A stretch of 14,066 nt of DNA, taken from Verrucomicrobiales bacterium. GTDB taxonomy: Bacteria; Verrucomicrobiota; Verrucomicrobiia; Verrucomicrobiales; V1-33. Below, piece by piece: positions 12,736 through 14,066 of the stretch. The notes under the pieces were generated by a model. It did not search any database and was not told the DNA's origin. It saw only the letters and a program-made list of their open reading frames with translations. The translations under genes were made by a program, and so were the position numbers. Positions within the stretch are counted from its first letter, which is position 1. Each line of letters opens with the position of its first letter. The DNA is taken from NCBI GenBank assembly GCA_023253575.1, contig JALRGB010000122.1, positions 1 through 14,066 of the forward strand, read 5' to 3'.

Positions 12736-13823
12736 CCGAAGTTCCAGTTCACTTGAGTGAGCGCAGTTATGCTGTGCTGGTTGGTTCCGATCTGATGGAT
12801 CGGGTGGGGGAGCAAGTGCGGCGGGTGTTACCGGAGGCGCGGGTCTGTGCGGTGGTGACTGACTCGACGGTGGGGCGGTTGTATGGTGAGCGGGTGCTGA
12901 CCTCGCTGCGGCGGTCGGGTTTTGAGCCGGTTTTGATCACGGTGGCTGCGGGTGAGCCATCGAAGTCGATGGTATGTGTGGAGGATGTCTGCCGACACAT
13001 GATCCGGGCGGGGATGGATCGCACGAGTTTTCTGGTGGCGTTGGGAGGTGGCGTGGTCGGTGATTTGGCGGGATTTGCGGCGTCGATTTTCTTTCGAGGC
13101 ATTCCGTATGTGCAGATTCCGACGACGGTGGTGTCGGTAGTGGACAGCTCGGTGGGGGGCAAGACCGGGGTGAATACGCCGGAGGGGAAAAACTTATTGG
13201 GGTGTTTTCATCAACCGCGGCTGGTTTTGGCGGATGTGGACACATTGGGCACCTTGCCTAGGCGGGAGTACAACGAGGGATTTGCGGAGATTATCAAGCA
13301 TGCGGCGATTCGGGATGAAGCGATGATGGAATTGATTGAGCGGTTGGCGGGAGCGGAGGTGGGTGGGCGGACGGAGGCGTTGGTGGCGCTGGTGGCGCGG
13401 AATGTGGCGATCAAGGCGGCGATTGTGGCGGCGGACGAGCATGAGACGGCTGGGCTGCGGGCGTTGTTAAATTTTGGCCACACGATTGGGCACGGGATTG
13501 AGGCCAGTGCTGGATATGGACAACTGCTTCATGGAGAAGCTATTTCCTTGGGGATAGTGGCGGCTTTACGGATATCGGAGGACGTGGTGGGGCTGGATGC
13601 GGGAGCTTCTGAAAAAGTGATCGCGCTGTTGCGACGCTATGAGTTGCCGTTGCGGTTGCCGGCCTCGATTACGACGGCGGACGTTATGGCGAAGTTATCG
13701 AGGGATAAGAAGTTCATGGCGGGAGCGGTGCGATTTGTGGTGTTGCGGGCGTTGGGTGATGCGGTGGTGAGTCGGGACGTGACGATGGCGCGGATGGAAG
13801 CGGCGGTTGACGGGTTGCGTTGA
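12732..13823 (+). CDS. aroB: 3-dehydroquinate synthase
   Basis: 363 residues, typical length. It converts DAHP to 3-dehydroquinate, the second step of the shikimate pathway, using NAD and a divalent metal. Motifs: GGGVVGDLAGFAAS (105-118) for NAD; IPTTVVSVVDSSVGGKTGVN (129-148); KNLLGCFHQP (153-162); NEGFAEIIKHA (181-191); NFGHTIGHGIEA (247-258) and LHGEAISLGI (266-275). Metal ligands by alignment with the Aspergillus enzyme are Glu186, His250 and His267. The ATG overlaps the miaA TGA by four bases (ATGA), with no separate ribosome site needed. Confidence 0.97.
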   Translation: MTEVPVHLSERSYAVLVGSDLMDRVGEQVRRVLPEARVCAVVTDSTVGRLYGERVLTSLRRSGFEPVLITVAAGEPSKSMVCVEDVCRHMIRAGMDRTSFLVALGGGVVGDLAGFAASIFFRGIPYVQIPTTVVSVVDSSVGGKTGVNTPEGKNLLGCFHQPRLVLADVDTLGTLPRREYNEGFAEIIKHAAIRDEAMMELIERLAGAEVGGRTEALVALVARNVAIKAAIVAADEHETAGLRALLNFGHTIGHGIEASAGYGQLLHGEAISLGIVAALRISEDVVGLDAGASEKVIALLRRYELPLRLPASITTADVMAKLSRDKKFMAGAVRFVVLRALGDAVVSRDVTMARMEAAVDGLR

Positions 13824-13829
13824 CGGTGG

Positions 13830-13856
13830 GCGATGATGGCGATGATGGCGATGATG
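13830..13856 (+). repeat. Short tandem repeat, 3 x 9 bp
   Basis: GCGATGATG is repeated perfectly three times in the 85-bp spacer between aroB and serS. It lies outside both genes. Copy number could vary between strains by slippage; no function is evident. Confidence 0.8.
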
Positions 13857-13908
13857 CGGGTGTCTCTGTGATTGCCGGCGGCCGAAGATGCGCCAGAGTG
13901 GACGACTT

Positions 13909-14066
13909 ATGCTTGATATCCGGCTGATTCGCGAGAACCCGCAAGAAGTGAAAGACCGTTTGACTGCCCGTGCGGGCGGGGCGGCGGTGGCGGCTTTGAT
14001 TGACGATGTGCTGGCGTGTGATGAATCGCGGCGGCAAGCGGAGACCGAGAAGCAGCGGCTGCAGAG
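13909..14066 (+). CDS. serS: Seryl-tRNA synthetase, N-terminal part (runs off window)
   Basis: 52 codons plus two bases are present. The start MLDIRLIRENPQEVKDRL is the characteristic opening of bacterial SerRS, leading into the long antiparallel coiled-coil arm that contacts the tRNA-Ser long variable arm (ESRRQAETEKQRLQ at the edge). The catalytic class II core lies beyond the window. ATG 13909 is chosen because the family starts exactly here; an in-frame ATG at 13888 would add seven residues. The gene lies 85 bp after aroB on the same strand. Confidence 0.92.
   Translation, partial: MLDIRLIRENPQEVKDRLTARAGGAAVAALIDDVLACDESRRQAETEKQRLQ

Noticed and set aside
1..14066. CRISPR array, transposase or rRNA
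   Set aside because: No regularly spaced identical repeats, no transposase motifs and no rRNA-like sequence seen.

Overview
The window looks like chromosomal DNA of a Verrucomicrobia-type bacterium. This is inferred from a giant secreted protein that mixes beta-helix and thrombospondin-type-3-like calcium repeats, from weak Shine-Dalgarno signals, and from the style of the housekeeping genes. No taxonomic marker decides it.

Right third (10905-14066): a tRNA-Glu(UUC) gene on the minus strand, then a tight plus-strand housekeeping cluster. The cluster is gmhA (sedoheptulose-7-phosphate isomerase, heptose for LPS), miaA (tRNA dimethylallyltransferase), aroB (3-dehydroquinate synthase, overlapping miaA by ATGA) and the first 52 codons of serS (seryl-tRNA synthetase).

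Left two thirds (1-10904): an accessory region read on the minus strand. From right to left it holds a spacer of about 550 bp with GC-rich repeats and a possible promoter, a small membrane-anchored coiled-coil protein (179 aa), a giant exported protein (2828 aa), and a 298-codon (or 275-codon) gene that follows it with overlap or a very short gap. At the left edge is a 20-codon trace of a tyrosine-recombinase C-terminus.

The main finding is that the giant protein and its downstream neighbour look like a polymorphic toxin and its immunity protein. The last ~140 residues of the giant protein carry a His-rich nuclease-like motif set (HRF, VHKAIH, GGGPFNYEWW, NPQAT) that I recognise as resembling the DUF2380/SitA6-type toxin domain of Myxococcus. 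The downstream gene resembles the double-CXXCG (SitI6-type) immunity family. In Myxococcus this toxin domain sits on small lipoproteins passed between cells by outer-membrane exchange. Here it sits at the tip of a huge protein with two beta-helix modules, no lipobox and no visible C-terminal anchor, which implies a different delivery route. The assignments come from motif memory, not from a database search. Hand counts suggest that the toxin tip and immunity gene have lower GC than the rest, as expected for an exchangeable toxin/immunity cassette.
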